Positions 18,967 to 28,873 of a stretch of 64,000 nucleotides of DNA are shown here, in pieces. Below the pieces are notes generated by a model that had not been told where the DNA came from, searched no databases, and worked only from the letters and a program-made list of their open reading frames with translations. The stretch lies in the NCBI RefSeq assembly GCF_000426645.1, contig NZ_KE384550.1, positions 84,733-148,732 on the forward strand, written 5' to 3'. Each line of letters opens with the position of its first letter. Positions within the stretch are counted from its first letter, which is position 1. Position numbers and translations under genes: made by a program. Origin of the DNA: Nakamurella lactea DSM 19367. Lineage in GTDB: Bacteria > Actinomycetota > Actinomycetes > Mycobacteriales > Nakamurellaceae.

Positions 18967-20010
18967 ATGCGGGCTCTGGTCCTGCGGAACGACTGGCAGC
19001 TGACGGTCGAGACCGTCAGCGACCCCGAGCCCGGGGCTGACGAGGTACTGCTGGACATCGTCGCAACCGGCATCTGCGGCTCGGACTTCCACGGGTTCAG
19101 CGGCGAGAACGGTCGGCGACAGCCCGGCCAAATCATGGGACACGAGACGGTCGGCCGGATCGTCGCGGTCGGATCCGCTGTGGCCGAAGGCTTTCCGATC
19201 GGCGCGCCGGCCACCGTCAACCCGGTGATCGGCTGCGGGCACTGCGCCAGCTGCGCCGCCGGGCAGCAGCCCTGGTGCCCGGACAAGCGGGTGATCGGCG
19301 TCGACCCGAGCATCAGCTCCGCGTTCGCCGAGCGGATGGTGGCGCCGGCCGCGAACGTGATCGTGCTGCCGGAGTCGATGCCGGTCGAGTACGGCGCGCT
19401 GATCGAGCCGCTGTCCGTCGGCTACCACGCCCTGAACCGCGGCCGGTGCCGGCCGGGTGACCGGGTACAGGTGATCGGCGGCGGCCCGATCGGACAGGCG
19501 TGCGTGCTGGCCGCCCAACGACTCGGCGCGAAAGCCGTTGCGGTCTCGGAGATGTCCGCATCCCGACGGGATCTGGTATCCGGGCTCGGCGCGGTGCCGA
19601 TCGATCCGGCCGCCGCCGCCGACCTGCCCGCCGCCGTGGCCGAAGCACTCGGCGGGCCGCCCACCCTGATCGTTGATGCGGTCGGAACCCAACCGACGAT
19701 CGCTGCCGCTTTCGCCTGCGCCCCATTGGGTTGCGGCATCGTCCTGGTCGGCATGGGCAGCCCCGAGCTGCCCCTGCCCGCCTTCGAGGTGTCCACCAAG
19801 GAGCGCTCGCTGATCGGCAGCTTCTGTTACACCGCAGCGGAATTCGCCGAGACCGCCGAGTGGGTCGGCACCGCTCCGCAGGTGCTGGCCGGCCTGATCG
19901 ACGGCCGGGTCGGCATCGACGGCGCGCAGGACGCCTTCACCGAGTTGGCCAGGGGAACCAGCCCGGCCAGCAAGGTCCTGGTCTTCCTCGACGGCTCCGC
20001 CACGGCCTGA
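18967..20010 (+). CDS. Zinc-dependent alcohol dehydrogenase
   Basis: A 347-residue medium-chain dehydrogenase of the threonine/sorbitol/idonate dehydrogenase type. Catalytic zinc ligands are seen in ICGSDFHG (Cys) and GHETVG (His-Glu). Structural zinc Cys residues occur in CGHCASCAAGQQPWC. The NAD(P) loop is VIGGGPIGQA. It oxidises a polyol or sugar acid by family analogy; the exact substrate is unknown. ATG at 18967 (MRALVLRND) is the conserved family start. The IclR regulator 60 bp downstream on the same strand probably controls it. Confidence 0.88.
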   Translation: MRALVLRNDWQLTVETVSDPEPGADEVLLDIVATGICGSDFHGFSGENGRRQPGQIMGHETVGRIVAVGSAVAEGFPIGAPATVNPVIGCGHCASCAAGQQPWCPDKRVIGVDPSISSAFAERMVAPAANVIVLPESMPVEYGALIEPLSVGYHALNRGRCRPGDRVQVIGGGPIGQACVLAAQRLGAKAVAVSEMSASRRDLVSGLGAVPIDPAAAADLPAAVAEALGGPPTLIVDAVGTQPTIAAAFACAPLGCGIVLVGMGSPELPLPAFEVSTKERSLIGSFCYTAAEFAETAEWVGTAPQVLAGLIDGRVGIDGAQDAFTELARGTSPASKVLVFLDGSATA

Positions 20011-20070
20011 TGAGAGCCGCCGGATGCGAGGCACGCCAGACATCCCCTCTGCGCCGACCGTATCCGGCCG

Positions 20071-20877
20071 ATGAGTGAGCCCGGCCGGCCGCGCACCGAC
20101 TCGGTGAAGTCCGCCGATCGGGCCCTGGCGATCATCGACTATGTCGGCGAGCGCGGCGACTTCTCCCTCGCCGAGGTGCTGCGTGACCTGGCGCTGCCAC
20201 GGTCCAGCGCCCATGGTCTGCTGGCGACCCTGGTCGGCCGGGGCTGGTTGGAGCACGACGGCCAGACCCACCGCTACCGGCTCGGCCTGCGGGCCTGGTC
20301 GGTGGGCCAGACCTATACCGGCCACGTCGATGTGGCCCGAGTGGCCGAACCGGTGATGGACGAGCTGCGGGACCGGCTGGAGGAGACCATCCAGCTGGCC
20401 AGGCTGCAGGGCACCGAGAACGTCTACATCGCGATCAGCGAGGCCCGGCGCCCGATGCGGCTGGCCTCCTCGGTCGGCATGCGGCTGGATTCGCATGCGA
20501 CCGGGATCGGCAAAGCCCTGCTGGCCCAACTCGATCCGGCCGAAGCGACCCGGCGACTCGGGTCCGGTCCGCTAGCTCGGCTCACCGACCGGACCATCGT
20601 CGATCCCGACCTGCTGGCAGCCGAGCTGGACCTGGTCCGGGAACGGGGTTGGGCGCAGGACACCGAAGAGTTCCTGCCCGGCTGCCGCTGCGTGGCGGTG
20701 CCGGTCTACAACGACGCCGCCGGCCTGATCGTCGCGTTGTCGGTGACGGCCCCGACCTCCCGGGTCGGCCCGGACTGGCCGACCGGTCCGCTGGCCGCGC
20801 TGAACGGGGCCGCGGCCACCATCCGGCAACGGATCGAGTTGATCACCGGCCGGCCGCACCGAGCGACCGAATCCTAG
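20071..20877 (+). CDS. IclR-family transcriptional regulator
   Basis: A 268-residue regulator. The N-terminal winged helix-turn-helix (SVKSADRALAIIDYV, LAEVLRDLALPRSSAHGLL) is followed by the IclR effector-binding domain (SHATGIGKALLAQL, then CRCVAVPVYNDAAGLIVALS). The effector is probably a small carboxylate or sugar acid. It is transcribed with, or just after, the zinc alcohol dehydrogenase gene, which suggests local control of that gene. Confidence 0.88.
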   Translation: MSEPGRPRTDSVKSADRALAIIDYVGERGDFSLAEVLRDLALPRSSAHGLLATLVGRGWLEHDGQTHRYRLGLRAWSVGQTYTGHVDVARVAEPVMDELRDRLEETIQLARLQGTENVYIAISEARRPMRLASSVGMRLDSHATGIGKALLAQLDPAEATRRLGSGPLARLTDRTIVDPDLLAAELDLVRERGWAQDTEEFLPGCRCVAVPVYNDAAGLIVALSVTAPTSRVGPDWPTGPLAALNGAAATIRQRIELITGRPHRATES

Positions 20878-20975
20878 GGTGGCGACCCCGGGCCCGGCGC
20901 CCAGCAGCATCAGGAGGTCGCGGTCGGGGCCGGACAACCTCCCGTCGTCGTCCGCCATCGGCCGGCCCGCTGCCG

Positions 20976-21578
20976 TCAGATGAACAGGGCCGGGTCGGCC
21001 CATGGATCGTGCTCGTGGTCGCCGGGCAGGATCCGGGCCGCGACGCCGACCGCCACCTTGCCGGCGGCCACGTCCTTGACCACCACGGCGTTGGCGCCGA
21101 TCTTCACGTCGTCCCCGATGGTCACCGGGCCGAGAATCTTGGCGCCGGCACCGATCAGCACCCGGTCGCCGACGGTGGGGTGACGTTTGCCCTTGCTCAT
21201 CGAGATCCCGCCGAGGGTGCTGCCGTGGAACATCACCACGTCGTTACCGACCTCGGCCGTCTCACCGATCACCACCCCCATGCCGTGATCGATGAAGAAC
21301 CGTCGGCCGATCACGGCGCCGGGGTGAATCTCGATGCCGGTCAGCGCGCGGGAGAAATGCGCCAGAAGTCGGGCCGGCAGCTTCAGCACGCTGCCGGCAT
21401 TCCATACCCGGTGCGCGATCCGGTGGGCCCACAACGCATGAACGCCGGGGTAGCACAGGGCGATCTCGAGCAGCGACCGGGCCGCCGGATCCCGTTCCCT
21501 GGCGGTCCGAAGATCCTCGAACACCAGCCGCCGCACGGTGAGCCGCCCGGGGCCGGCAGCGGCCTCGGGGACCGTCAT
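20976..21578 (-). CDS. cysE: Serine O-acetyltransferase
   Basis: A 200-residue enzyme that makes O-acetylserine from serine and acetyl-CoA, the first step of cysteine synthesis. It has an N-terminal helical part ([20 protein letters not shown]) and a left-handed beta-helix of hexapeptide repeats. The repeats carry [19 protein letters not shown] and the active-site region [10 protein letters not shown]. It is of the short EpsC-like type. The ATG at 21578 is one base after the cysK stop on the minus strand (TGACATG), indicating translational coupling. Confidence 0.92.
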   Translation of the reverse strand: MTVPEAAAGPGRLTVRRLVFEDLRTARERDPAARSLLEIALCYPGVHALWAHRIAHRVWNAGSVLKLPARLLAHFSRALTGIEIHPGAVIGRRFFIDHGMGVVIGETAEVGNDVVMFHGSTLGGISMSKGKRHPTVGDRVLIGAGAKILGPVTIGDDVKIGANAVVVKDVAAGKVAVGVAARILPGDHEHDPWADPALFI

Positions 21579-21579
21579 G

Positions 21580-22515
21580 TCAGTCGACCAGACCCTCGAA
21601 CAGGATGGTGGACAGGTAGCGCTCGCCGAACGACGGGATGATCACCACAATGGTCTTGCCGGCGAACTCGTCCCGGTGGGCGATGTCGTTGGCCGCGGCC
21701 AGCGCTGCGCCGGACGAGATGCCGACCAGCAGCCCTTCCTCGGTCGCCGCCCGCCGCGCCCAGCGCACCGATTCCTCGGCGGTGATGTCCAGCACCTCGT
21801 CGTAGATGCCGGTGTCGAGGATCTCCGGGACGAAGTTCGCGCCGAGGCCCTGGATCTTGTGTCCGGCAGCCTTGCCGCCGTTGAGGATCGGCGATTCGGC
21901 GGGTTCCACCGCGAACATCTTCACGGTTGGCTTGCGTGCCTTGAGCACCTGGCCCACCCCGGTGATGGTGCCTCCGGTGCCGATGCCGGCGACCACCGCG
22001 TCGACCGCGCCGTCGGTGTCGTTCCAGATCTCCTCCGCGGTGGTCTCCCGGTGCACCCTCGGGTTCGCCTCGTTCGCGAACTGCCGGGCCAGGATCGAGC
22101 CCGGGCGCTCCGCGGCGATCTCCTCGGCCTTCTGCACCGCCCCGGACATCCCGCCGGCGGCCGGCGTCAGCACCAGCTCGGCGCCGAAGGCGCGCAGCAG
22201 TGCCCGCCGTTCCCTGCTCATCGAGTCGGGCATGGTGAGCACCACCCGGTAGCCGCGGGCGGCGCCGACCATGGCCAGCGCGATACCGGTGTTGCCGCTG
22301 GTGGCCTCGACGATGGTGCCGCCGTCCGCGAGCTCTCCCGAGGCCGCGGCGGCATCGATGATCGACACCCCGATCCGGTCCTTGACCGAGTTGGCCGGGT
22401 TGTAGAACTCCAGCTTCGCCAGTACGGTCGCCGCGGCGCCGTCGGTGATCCGGTTCAACCTGACCAGCGGGGTGCGACCCACCAGCGCGGTGACATCGTC
22501 GTAGATCTGAGCCAT
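21580..22515 (-). CDS. cysK: Cysteine synthase A
   Basis: A 311-residue PLP enzyme that replaces the acetyl group of O-acetylserine with sulfide to give cysteine. The PLP-lysine motif ([11 protein letters not shown]), the substrate loop [10 protein letters not shown] and the phosphate-binding glycine loop [10 protein letters not shown] are all present. ATG at 22515 (MAQIYDDV) follows a GGAGAG site; a further 22 in-frame codons upstream look non-coding. It forms a tight cysK-cysE operon. Confidence 0.95.
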   Translation of the reverse strand: MAQIYDDVTALVGRTPLVRLNRITDGAAATVLAKLEFYNPANSVKDRIGVSIIDAAAASGELADGGTIVEATSGNTGIALAMVGAARGYRVVLTMPDSMSRERRALLRAFGAELVLTPAAGGMSGAVQKAEEIAAERPGSILARQFANEANPRVHRETTAEEIWNDTDGAVDAVVAGIGTGGTITGVGQVLKARKPTVKMFAVEPAESPILNGGKAAGHKIQGLGANFVPEILDTGIYDEVLDITAEESVRWARRAATEEGLLVGISSGAALAAANDIAHRDEFAGKTIVVIIPSFGERYLSTILFEGLVD

Positions 22516-22541
22516 CGGAACACTCTCCTGATCCAATTTGC

Positions 22542-22570
22542 ATCGGTGGATTGCCCTGCTACCCACCGAT
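22542..22570. promoter_or_regulatory. Inverted repeat upstream of cysK
   Basis: Arms atcggtgg (22542-22549) and ccaccgat (22563-22570) with a 13-nt spacer, 27-55 bp upstream of the cysK ATG. The position suits an operator, but no named regulator motif was recognised. Confidence 0.4.
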
Positions 22571-22656
22571 ACTGGCATCACCGTCAGCCGGACACCACCT
22601 CGGCGTCGCCCGTGACCGACACGGACGACGCCGGGGTGTGCATTCCCACAAGTGGG

Positions 22657-25311
22657 TCAGGAACCGGACAGCACCGCCCCGACCTCCTTCGACGGGCCCT
22701 GGTAGAGGGCGTTGAACACCATCGTGATCGTCGCTCGGGACCAGGTGCGGAAGCTCAGCTGGCTTCCGGCCACCACCACGTGGCCCGCTCCGATATCGAA
22801 GGTGACCACATCGGAGGCACCCTGCAACACTTCGTCACCACTGGCGTACCCGCTGCGCAGCAGTGACTTTCCCTTCGGATACCCGGAGGCGATGTGCGCC
22901 TTGCTGTCGTCCAGCACCTGGAACGCCGCGTCCTGGTTGAACCAGATCGGCCACTCCTGCGGCATGCCCCAGGCAACCGGATCGCTGGTGTCGAAGGTGG
23001 CGTCCATCAGCGAACCGGGGACGAAGAACGCGTCCTGATCCTTGGGCACCACATTCTTGATCGGCAGGTCCAGCAGCTCCCGGGCAGTCTCGGAGGCGTT
23101 GCCCAGCGCCACCAGGTTGCCGCCGTCCTGGACGAAGTTCCGCAACTCGTTCCAGCCGGCGTCGCCGACCCCGGCCGCCCAGGCGAACTCCTCGGGATAC
23201 TTGGTGGTGTCGATCCCGTTGACCAGCTTCGACTTCGTGATGCCGGCCGGCAACAGGATCGTGTCGAACTTGTCGTTCAGGTCGCCCTTGAAGTCGTCGG
23301 CGCCGATCTGGGTGAAGTTGATCCCGTACTGGTCGAACAGCCACCACAGCCAGCCGCCCGGCATGTTGTTGATACCGCGGACCATGCCGATCCGGGTGCC
23401 GGCCTTGAGCTCGAAGCCGGCCACCTTCGGCGCCTTGGCCACCGCGTACACCGGGATTCCGGTCGCCTTCGCCGCCTTCGCGAGCGCCACCTTCGCCTCC
23501 CGGGTCGGCGGCACCACCAGGGTTCCGGCGGCGAACGTCGTCCCGGCTGCGGTGAACGATTCCGACGCGCGGAACGTCGGCACCCCGGCGTCCTGCAGAC
23601 TTCCCAGATACTGCCCGACGCCGTACGAAGTGGTCGGCACGAGGTACGCGCCCTTCGGTGGCGCCGGCACCGAGACCTTGTCGGGCGCGACCTTCTTCAC
23701 CTGGCTCAGGGCGGCCCGGAACGGTTGATCGACGGTGTCGACGGTGACCCCGAACAGCATCCACAGCGTCTGGCCGGCCACGTCGTACGGCTTGATGATC
23801 GGGCAGGTGGCACAGGATCGGATCTCCGGGTAGTCCCAGACCTTCAGCAGCATGTCGGCCCAGCGGCCGAACCGCTGGTTGAGCCGGATGACGTAGCTGC
23901 CGGCCGCGTACTCCTTGCCACCGGCGGTGAACGGCTTGTCAGCGCGATCGATCTGCACCTCACCGGTCTGCATGATCTTCAACAGGTCGTAGGTCGCGTA
24001 CGGGTCGCGCTGCTCGGCCGGGATCACGTAGGCGAAGGCACCGTCGGTGCGCTGCACGCTGTCCCTGGCCGCCTGGTACTGGTTGTACAACAACTGCTCG
24101 CCGCGCAGGGACACGTTCTCCATGTTGGCGTACGCCGCCGTCTTCGCGTAGTCGACGATCTGCCGCAGGCTCCAGGTGGCCTTGTCGTACGGTTCGACGA
24201 ATCGGGTCAGCTGCTGCTGCGACCCGAGGGGCTTGCCGTCGGCCGAGGTGTAGGTGTACGCCAGGTCCTTGGCCGCAGCGATCTCGGTGAGGACGTTCGG
24301 CACGCCGTGGTACGGCTCGTACCAGACGGACGGGATCCACCAGTCGTAGGTGGAGTTCCAGCTGACGCCCTTCTTGCCGGACGCGGTCAGCGCGTTGGCC
24401 ATCTCCATGCCGAGCGCGCTGGTCTGCTGGACCACCTTCGGATCGATGCTCGGATCGAACGGGTCCTTGTACGGCGGAGTGAAGATCCGGTCGCCGGTTG
24501 CCCCCATCTGGTGCATGATGTGCACCGATGACGGCCGGAACTTGCTCATCAGTTCCACGTAGTAATGGGGTTCGACCTGCGTGAAGGTGAACCAATCGCG
24601 GTTGTCGTCGTGGCCGGTGTACTTGTGGTAGAGATCGGGATAGACCCGGGCGAGATCGGTGCCGGCCGTCTTGTTGAAGTAGTCGGTGACCAGCTTGTCG
24701 CCATCCGGATTCTGCGAAGGCACCACGACGATGATGGAATTGTCGAGCACCTGCTCGGTGAAGTCTGAATTCTCGGTGGCCAACCGGTAAACCATATCCA
24801 CCATCGCCTGCACGTTGCCGACCTCGGTGGAGTGGATCCCTGCCTGCAGCAACAGGATCGGCACGCCCTGCTTGGCGAGGGCACGAGCCTTGGCATCCGT
24901 CAGCCCGGTGGGGTCGGCCAGCCGCTGGCTGATGTCCACGTACTTGTCGAGCTTGGCAAGGTTCTTCGGCGAACTGATCGTCAGGTAGACGTAGTCGTTG
25001 CCCATGGTGGTCTTGCCGGCGACGTGGTAGTCGACCCGGTTCGACCGGTCGGCGTTGAGCTTGAGGTAGCTCATCATCTTGTCGTGCCCGGCGAGTTTGC
25101 CCTCGTCGCCGATGGTGAACCCGAAGTACTGCTGGGGATTCGGGATCTTCTTCGTGGTGGCAGCGGCCGCCGGGGCGGCGGCCGCCGGCGAAACGGCGAC
25201 ACTCTCGACGGCGGGCTCAGGTTGCGCGTTGACAAACCATGAGGACCCGAGGCCGAGGGTCGCTGCGGCGGCAATGGCCACCGCGGCGGTGCGGATTCGG
25301 AACGAACGCAT
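22657..25311 (-). CDS. Secreted M14-family metallocarboxypeptidase
   Basis: An 884-residue exported zinc peptidase. It has a Sec signal peptide (TAAVAIAAAATLGLGSSWFVNA) and then an M14 carboxypeptidase-like domain. The zinc motif HSTE sits in LLQAGIHSTEVGNVQ at about 190-204, QNPDGD is in the next loop, and a candidate third ligand His lies in HIMHQMG. The long C-terminal half has two more domains. The last of these has a DUF4350/GATase1-like look (NFVQDGGNLVALGNASE). Such large M14 proteins are common in actinobacteria, and the physiological substrate is unknown. ATG at 25311 precedes the signal peptide correctly. Confidence 0.85.
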   Translation of the reverse strand: MRSFRIRTAAVAIAAAATLGLGSSWFVNAQPEPAVESVAVSPAAAAPAAAATTKKIPNPQQYFGFTIGDEGKLAGHDKMMSYLKLNADRSNRVDYHVAGKTTMGNDYVYLTISSPKNLAKLDKYVDISQRLADPTGLTDAKARALAKQGVPILLLQAGIHSTEVGNVQAMVDMVYRLATENSDFTEQVLDNSIIVVVPSQNPDGDKLVTDYFNKTAGTDLARVYPDLYHKYTGHDDNRDWFTFTQVEPHYYVELMSKFRPSSVHIMHQMGATGDRIFTPPYKDPFDPSIDPKVVQQTSALGMEMANALTASGKKGVSWNSTYDWWIPSVWYEPYHGVPNVLTEIAAAKDLAYTYTSADGKPLGSQQQLTRFVEPYDKATWSLRQIVDYAKTAAYANMENVSLRGEQLLYNQYQAARDSVQRTDGAFAYVIPAEQRDPYATYDLLKIMQTGEVQIDRADKPFTAGGKEYAAGSYVIRLNQRFGRWADMLLKVWDYPEIRSCATCPIIKPYDVAGQTLWMLFGVTVDTVDQPFRAALSQVKKVAPDKVSVPAPPKGAYLVPTTSYGVGQYLGSLQDAGVPTFRASESFTAAGTTFAAGTLVVPPTREAKVALAKAAKATGIPVYAVAKAPKVAGFELKAGTRIGMVRGINNMPGGWLWWLFDQYGINFTQIGADDFKGDLNDKFDTILLPAGITKSKLVNGIDTTKYPEEFAWAAGVGDAGWNELRNFVQDGGNLVALGNASETARELLDLPIKNVVPKDQDAFFVPGSLMDATFDTSDPVAWGMPQEWPIWFNQDAAFQVLDDSKAHIASGYPKGKSLLRSGYASGDEVLQGASDVVTFDIGAGHVVVAGSQLSFRTWSRATITMVFNALYQGPSKEVGAVLSGS

Positions 25312-25818
25312 TGCTGTTCTCTCCTTCGGGAAACGTTCGGCGGGTAGGGCGAACGACCAGGATCGGGAAGGCAGTGGTAAACGCCGCCGCAGCAACAGCT
25401 TTGACAGGCGACGAGCATCGTCGAAGGTTGATCGTCAACCATCGCCGCCGCGTTGAACAATGGCTCACGGCCATCCGGTGCATTCTCTGAGGTTTAACTG
25501 AGGTCCGGAGGTTGAATACGGTGCGTCATGGTCGAGATGAACCGGCGAGGAATTCAGCGCGGACCCACCGCTGAGAGGCCCGCATTTCGCCCTCGAGCGA
25601 ACAGCGAGTCAACACCCTGCGCCGACCGGGTGGTTGAGGCAGCACCTGGGATCACCCACCGGTCCGGATCGCCGGTCAGACGGACCGGCGGCGGCACCGG
25701 GCCCCGTCGCCCGGAAAGGTCGGCCGGACCGGCGCGAAACGCCCGCTTCGAACGGTCGGTTCGCTAACCTCCACTGCAGGTAGCCGGCCCACCCGCCGGC
25801 GACGACGACCGGAGGATC
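25312..25818. other. Intergenic region
   Basis: A 507-bp gap between the divergent M14 peptidase and AI-2E-family genes. It should hold both promoters. A 79-codon open frame at 25528-25767 has Arg/Pro-rich noise composition and no ribosome site. No RNA gene, terminator or repeat was recognised. Confidence 0.5.
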
Positions 25819-27039
25819 ATGAGCGAGCGCCACGACGAGGGACAGCCGCCACCCGGCCCGGTCCCCGCCCGCAAGCCCCGTCCGGAACGGCTCACGCCCG
25901 AACCCCGGCACGTCGCCTACCCACTGACGGTGGCTGCCGGCTGGTCATGGCGGTTCCTGCTGGTGGCGGCCGCCGTCGCGGTACTCGTGGTGGCGCTGCG
26001 GACGGTCAGCATGGTGGTGGTGCCGCTGGCCGTCGCCATGCTGATGACGGCGCTGCTGGCGCCGGTCGCCCGATTCCTTCGGGAGAAGTGGCACTTCCGC
26101 GGCGCGCTGGCCACCTTCTGCACGGTGTTCGGCTTCATCGCGCTGGTGGCCGGGCTGTTGACGTTCGCGGGTACCCAGATCGTCAGCGGCATGTCGGGCA
26201 TGCTGGAGCAGGCGAAGGCAGGGCTGGCCAAGATCGTCGATTGGCTGCACACCGGCCCGTTGCAGCTGTCGCAGGAACAAGTGCAGGACTACATCGACAA
26301 GGCCAAGGCCGCCTTCAGCGGGGACGGTGCGTCGAGCTGGGTCAGCCGGGGCACCGAGTGGGCGGGCTCGGCCGGACACTTCCTGGCCGGCATCCTGATC
26401 GCGCTGTTCGCCACCTTCTTCTTCCTTTCCCAGGGCAAGCAGATCTGGGGCTTCCTGGTGAGCCTGATGCCCACGGCGGCCCAGGAGCCCACCTTCCAGG
26501 CCGGGCGCCGCGGCTGGGTCAGCCTGTCGTCGTACATCCGGGTGCAGGTGTTGGTGGCCGCCGTCGACGCGGTGGGCATCGGCATCGGGGCAGCCATCCT
26601 CCGACTGCCGTTCGTGATCGCGTTGGCGTTGCTGGTGTTCCTCACCTCGTTCATCCCGATCGTCGGTGCGATCGCCTCGGGCGCGGTGGCCGTGCTGGTC
26701 GCGCTGGTCACCCACGGGCCGGTGTCGGCGCTGGTGATGCTGGGTGTGGTGCTGCTGGTGCAGCAGCTGGAATCGCATGTGCTGCAGCCGTTCCTGATGG
26801 GCAGGGCGGTGGCGCTGCATCCGCTCGCGGTACTGCTAGCGGTGGTGATCGGTTCGTCACTGCTGGGTATCGTCGGGGCATTGTTCGCGGTGCCGTTGCT
26901 GGCCGTCGCGAACACTGTGATCCGCTATTACCACGGCTACGACCCGTTCCCGGAACTCGGGAGCGAGCCGATGCCCGAGTCGGCCAGGGCACGCCGATTG
27001 CGGGTGCCGGCCGATCCCGACGACGCGGTAGAGGAATGA
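25819..27039 (+). CDS. AI-2E-family transporter (UPF0118)
   Basis: A 406-residue permease-like membrane protein of the AI-2E/PerM family, with about eight hydrophobic segments. The conserved middle region FFLSQGKQIWGFLVSLMP and the family signature ending in LPFVIALALLVFLTSFIP and GAIASG are present. The C-terminal motif QQLESHVLQPFLMGRAV is highly typical. The N terminus (about 40 residues) is hydrophilic and Pro-rich. ATG at 25819 has GGAGG. The transport substrate is not known; members move autoinducer-2, sodium/proton or other solutes. The CYTH-CHAD gene starts 1 bp after its stop. Confidence 0.88.
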   Translation: MSERHDEGQPPPGPVPARKPRPERLTPEPRHVAYPLTVAAGWSWRFLLVAAAVAVLVVALRTVSMVVVPLAVAMLMTALLAPVARFLREKWHFRGALATFCTVFGFIALVAGLLTFAGTQIVSGMSGMLEQAKAGLAKIVDWLHTGPLQLSQEQVQDYIDKAKAAFSGDGASSWVSRGTEWAGSAGHFLAGILIALFATFFFLSQGKQIWGFLVSLMPTAAQEPTFQAGRRGWVSLSSYIRVQVLVAAVDAVGIGIGAAILRLPFVIALALLVFLTSFIPIVGAIASGAVAVLVALVTHGPVSALVMLGVVLLVQQLESHVLQPFLMGRAVALHPLAVLLAVVIGSSLLGIVGALFAVPLLAVANTVIRYYHGYDPFPELGSEPMPESARARRLRVPADPDDAVEE

Positions 27040-27040
27040 C

Positions 27041-28570
27041 GTGACCGGTCCGACGCAGCCGACGTTCCACCTGGAGATCGAGACCAAGCTCGAGGTGGAC
27101 GCCGACGCGGTGCTGCCGGACCCGTTGCGGTCCAAGGCAGTTCGCAAGTCCGGCCTGGTGACGGCGGCGCCGCCGGTAACGCACACGCTGGACGCCACCT
27201 ACTACGACACCGAGCGACTCGATCTGCTGCGCTCGAAGGTCACGCTGCGCCGACGGACCGGCGGTGACGACGCCGGCTGGCACCTGAAGCTGCCGGGCGG
27301 TGCGGCGGCGGCCGGCGCCAGAACCGAGGTCCAGCTGCCGCTGGGGCGAAGCGGCGGTGTCCCGGCCGAGCTGGCCGAGCTGGTCCGCGGCACCGCCCGG
27401 GGCCGCGAACTGAAGCCGGTTGCCCGCTTGCAGAACACCCGCACCGTGATCCGGCTGCTGGACTCCGACGGCGCCGAGGCCGTCGAGATCGCCGACGACC
27501 TGGTGACCGCCACCCGGCCTGGCGACGACCGGGTCGATCGCTGGCGGGAGGTAGAGGTCGAGCTGATCAACGGCGATGCCGACCAGCTCGCCGCGACGGT
27601 GACGGCGTTGACCGATGCCGGCGCCCGGCCGGCCGGCCGGGCTTCCAAGCTGGCCAGAGCGCTGCCGTTGCCGGCGGTCGCCGGCCCGAAACCGAAGTCC
27701 GCCGCGGCCGCCATCGTCGGCGCGCTGACCCGGCACCGGGACAAGCTGATCACCACCGATCGGGCGCTGCGGCAACGCACCACCGACGCGGTGCACGACG
27801 CCAGAGCGGCCGCCCGCCGGATCAGGTCGGTGCTGCGGGTGTACGAGGCGCTGTTCACCGGCGAGTCGGTGGATTCGGTGCGGGATCGGCTCCGCGAGCT
27901 CGGGCAGGCGCTGGGCGTGGCACGGGATCTCGACGTGGTCGGGACCAGGGTCGCCGCCGGGCTGACGGAGGAGCCCGAGGAGTTCGGCCGGGCCTCGGGC
28001 GCCCTCATCCGGGCCGAGCTGGAGCGCCGCTCGGCGGCGGCCCTTGAGCTGCTGCAGGTCCACATCGACAGCCCCGAGTACCTGCAGTTGCTCCGGGACC
28101 TGGACGAGTTCCTGGTGCACCCGCCGCTCACCAGGCGCGGCAACCGGGCGGCCGCCGCCGAGTTGCCGTTGCAGCTGGGCCGGGCCTGGCGTCGGCTCCG
28201 GGCGCTGGCCGACGCCGCGCTGGCCGATCCGGACAACAGCCACGCCGTGCACGCCGTCCGCAAGGCGGCCAAGACCGTGCGGTACGCCGCGGAGTCGACG
28301 ATCGGGGTGCTCGGCGACGACGCGGTGCTGTTCGCCGCGGCGCTGGAAGAGGTCCAGGAGGTGCTCGGCGAGTACCAGGATGCCCAGATCACCGCCAGAA
28401 TGCTGGTCGAGGTGGCGGCCGGTCCGGACACCGACGGCATCGCCGGCTTCACCTTCGGCCGACTGCACGCCATGGAGCAGGCGATCGCGGCCGGCGCGAT
28501 CGAGGACTTCGCCGACGCCTGGGACCGGGTCGACGATGCCGATCTGGCCATCGCGCTCGGCCAGGACTGA
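27041..28570 (+). CDS. CYTH-CHAD domain protein
   Basis: A 509-residue cytoplasmic protein. Residues 1-205 form a CYTH/triphosphate-tunnel domain with the acidic-basic signature LEIETKLEV (ExExK) and further charged strands (SKVTLRRRTGG, TEVQL). Residues 220-505 form a CHAD domain of helical repeats rich in His/Arg/Lys (VHDARAAARRIRSVLRVYE, VHAVRKAAKTVRYAAE), which binds polyphosphate in characterised members. GTG at 27041 follows the stop of the AI-2E-family gene by one base, indicating coupling. A phosphate or polyphosphate role is inferred from the family. Its last four codons and stop are the first half-unit of a 25-nt array. Confidence 0.88.
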   Translation: MTGPTQPTFHLEIETKLEVDADAVLPDPLRSKAVRKSGLVTAAPPVTHTLDATYYDTERLDLLRSKVTLRRRTGGDDAGWHLKLPGGAAAAGARTEVQLPLGRSGGVPAELAELVRGTARGRELKPVARLQNTRTVIRLLDSDGAEAVEIADDLVTATRPGDDRVDRWREVEVELINGDADQLAATVTALTDAGARPAGRASKLARALPLPAVAGPKPKSAAAAIVGALTRHRDKLITTDRALRQRTTDAVHDARAAARRIRSVLRVYEALFTGESVDSVRDRLRELGQALGVARDLDVVGTRVAAGLTEEPEEFGRASGALIRAELERRSAAALELLQVHIDSPEYLQLLRDLDEFLVHPPLTRRGNRAAAAELPLQLGRAWRRLRALADAALADPDNSHAVHAVRKAAKTVRYAAESTIGVLGDDAVLFAAALEEVQEVLGEYQDAQITARMLVEVAAGPDTDGIAGFTFGRLHAMEQAIAAGAIEDFADAWDRVDDADLAIALGQD

Positions 28571-28806
28571 TCCCGCGGTCCTCGGCCAGAACTGATCCCG
28601 CCGTCCTGGACCAGAACTGATCCCGCCGTCCTCGGCCAGGACTGATCCCGCAGTCCTCGGCCAGGACTGATCCCGCCGTCCTGGACCAGAACTGATCCCG
28701 CCGTCCTCGGCCAGGACTGATCCCGCCGTCCTCGGCCAGGACTGATCCCGCCGTCCTGGACCAGAACTGATCCCGCCGTCCTCGACCAGAACTGATCCCG
28801 CCGTCC
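28556..28806. repeat. 25-nt tandem array with 75-nt super-period
   Basis: Nine complete 25-nt units starting at 28568, 28593, 28618, 28643, 28668, 28693, 28718, 28743 and 28768. A 12-nt half-unit precedes them inside the CHAD gene (28556-28567) and a 14-nt partial unit follows (28793-28806). Each unit begins tgatcccgc and ends in one of two variants: cggccaggac/cggccagaac (A) or ggaccagaac (B). The order including the half-unit is A A B, A A B, A A B, then a hybrid. The first TGA is the stop codon of the CYTH-CHAD gene. All three minus-strand frames are open across it. Confidence 0.92.
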
Positions 28807-28873
28807 GGGACGCGTGCGGCGAATCGATTTCCTGCGACACGATTCGGTAACAGCTTCATGTGAGCTCGGGGGA

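Noticed and set aside
25528-25767. Candidate 79-residue gene in the intergenic region
   Set aside because: Arg/Pro-rich composition, no ribosome site, no family signal.
28568-28806. CRISPR array
   Set aside because: Units are contiguous 25-nt repeats without spacers and no cas genes are present.
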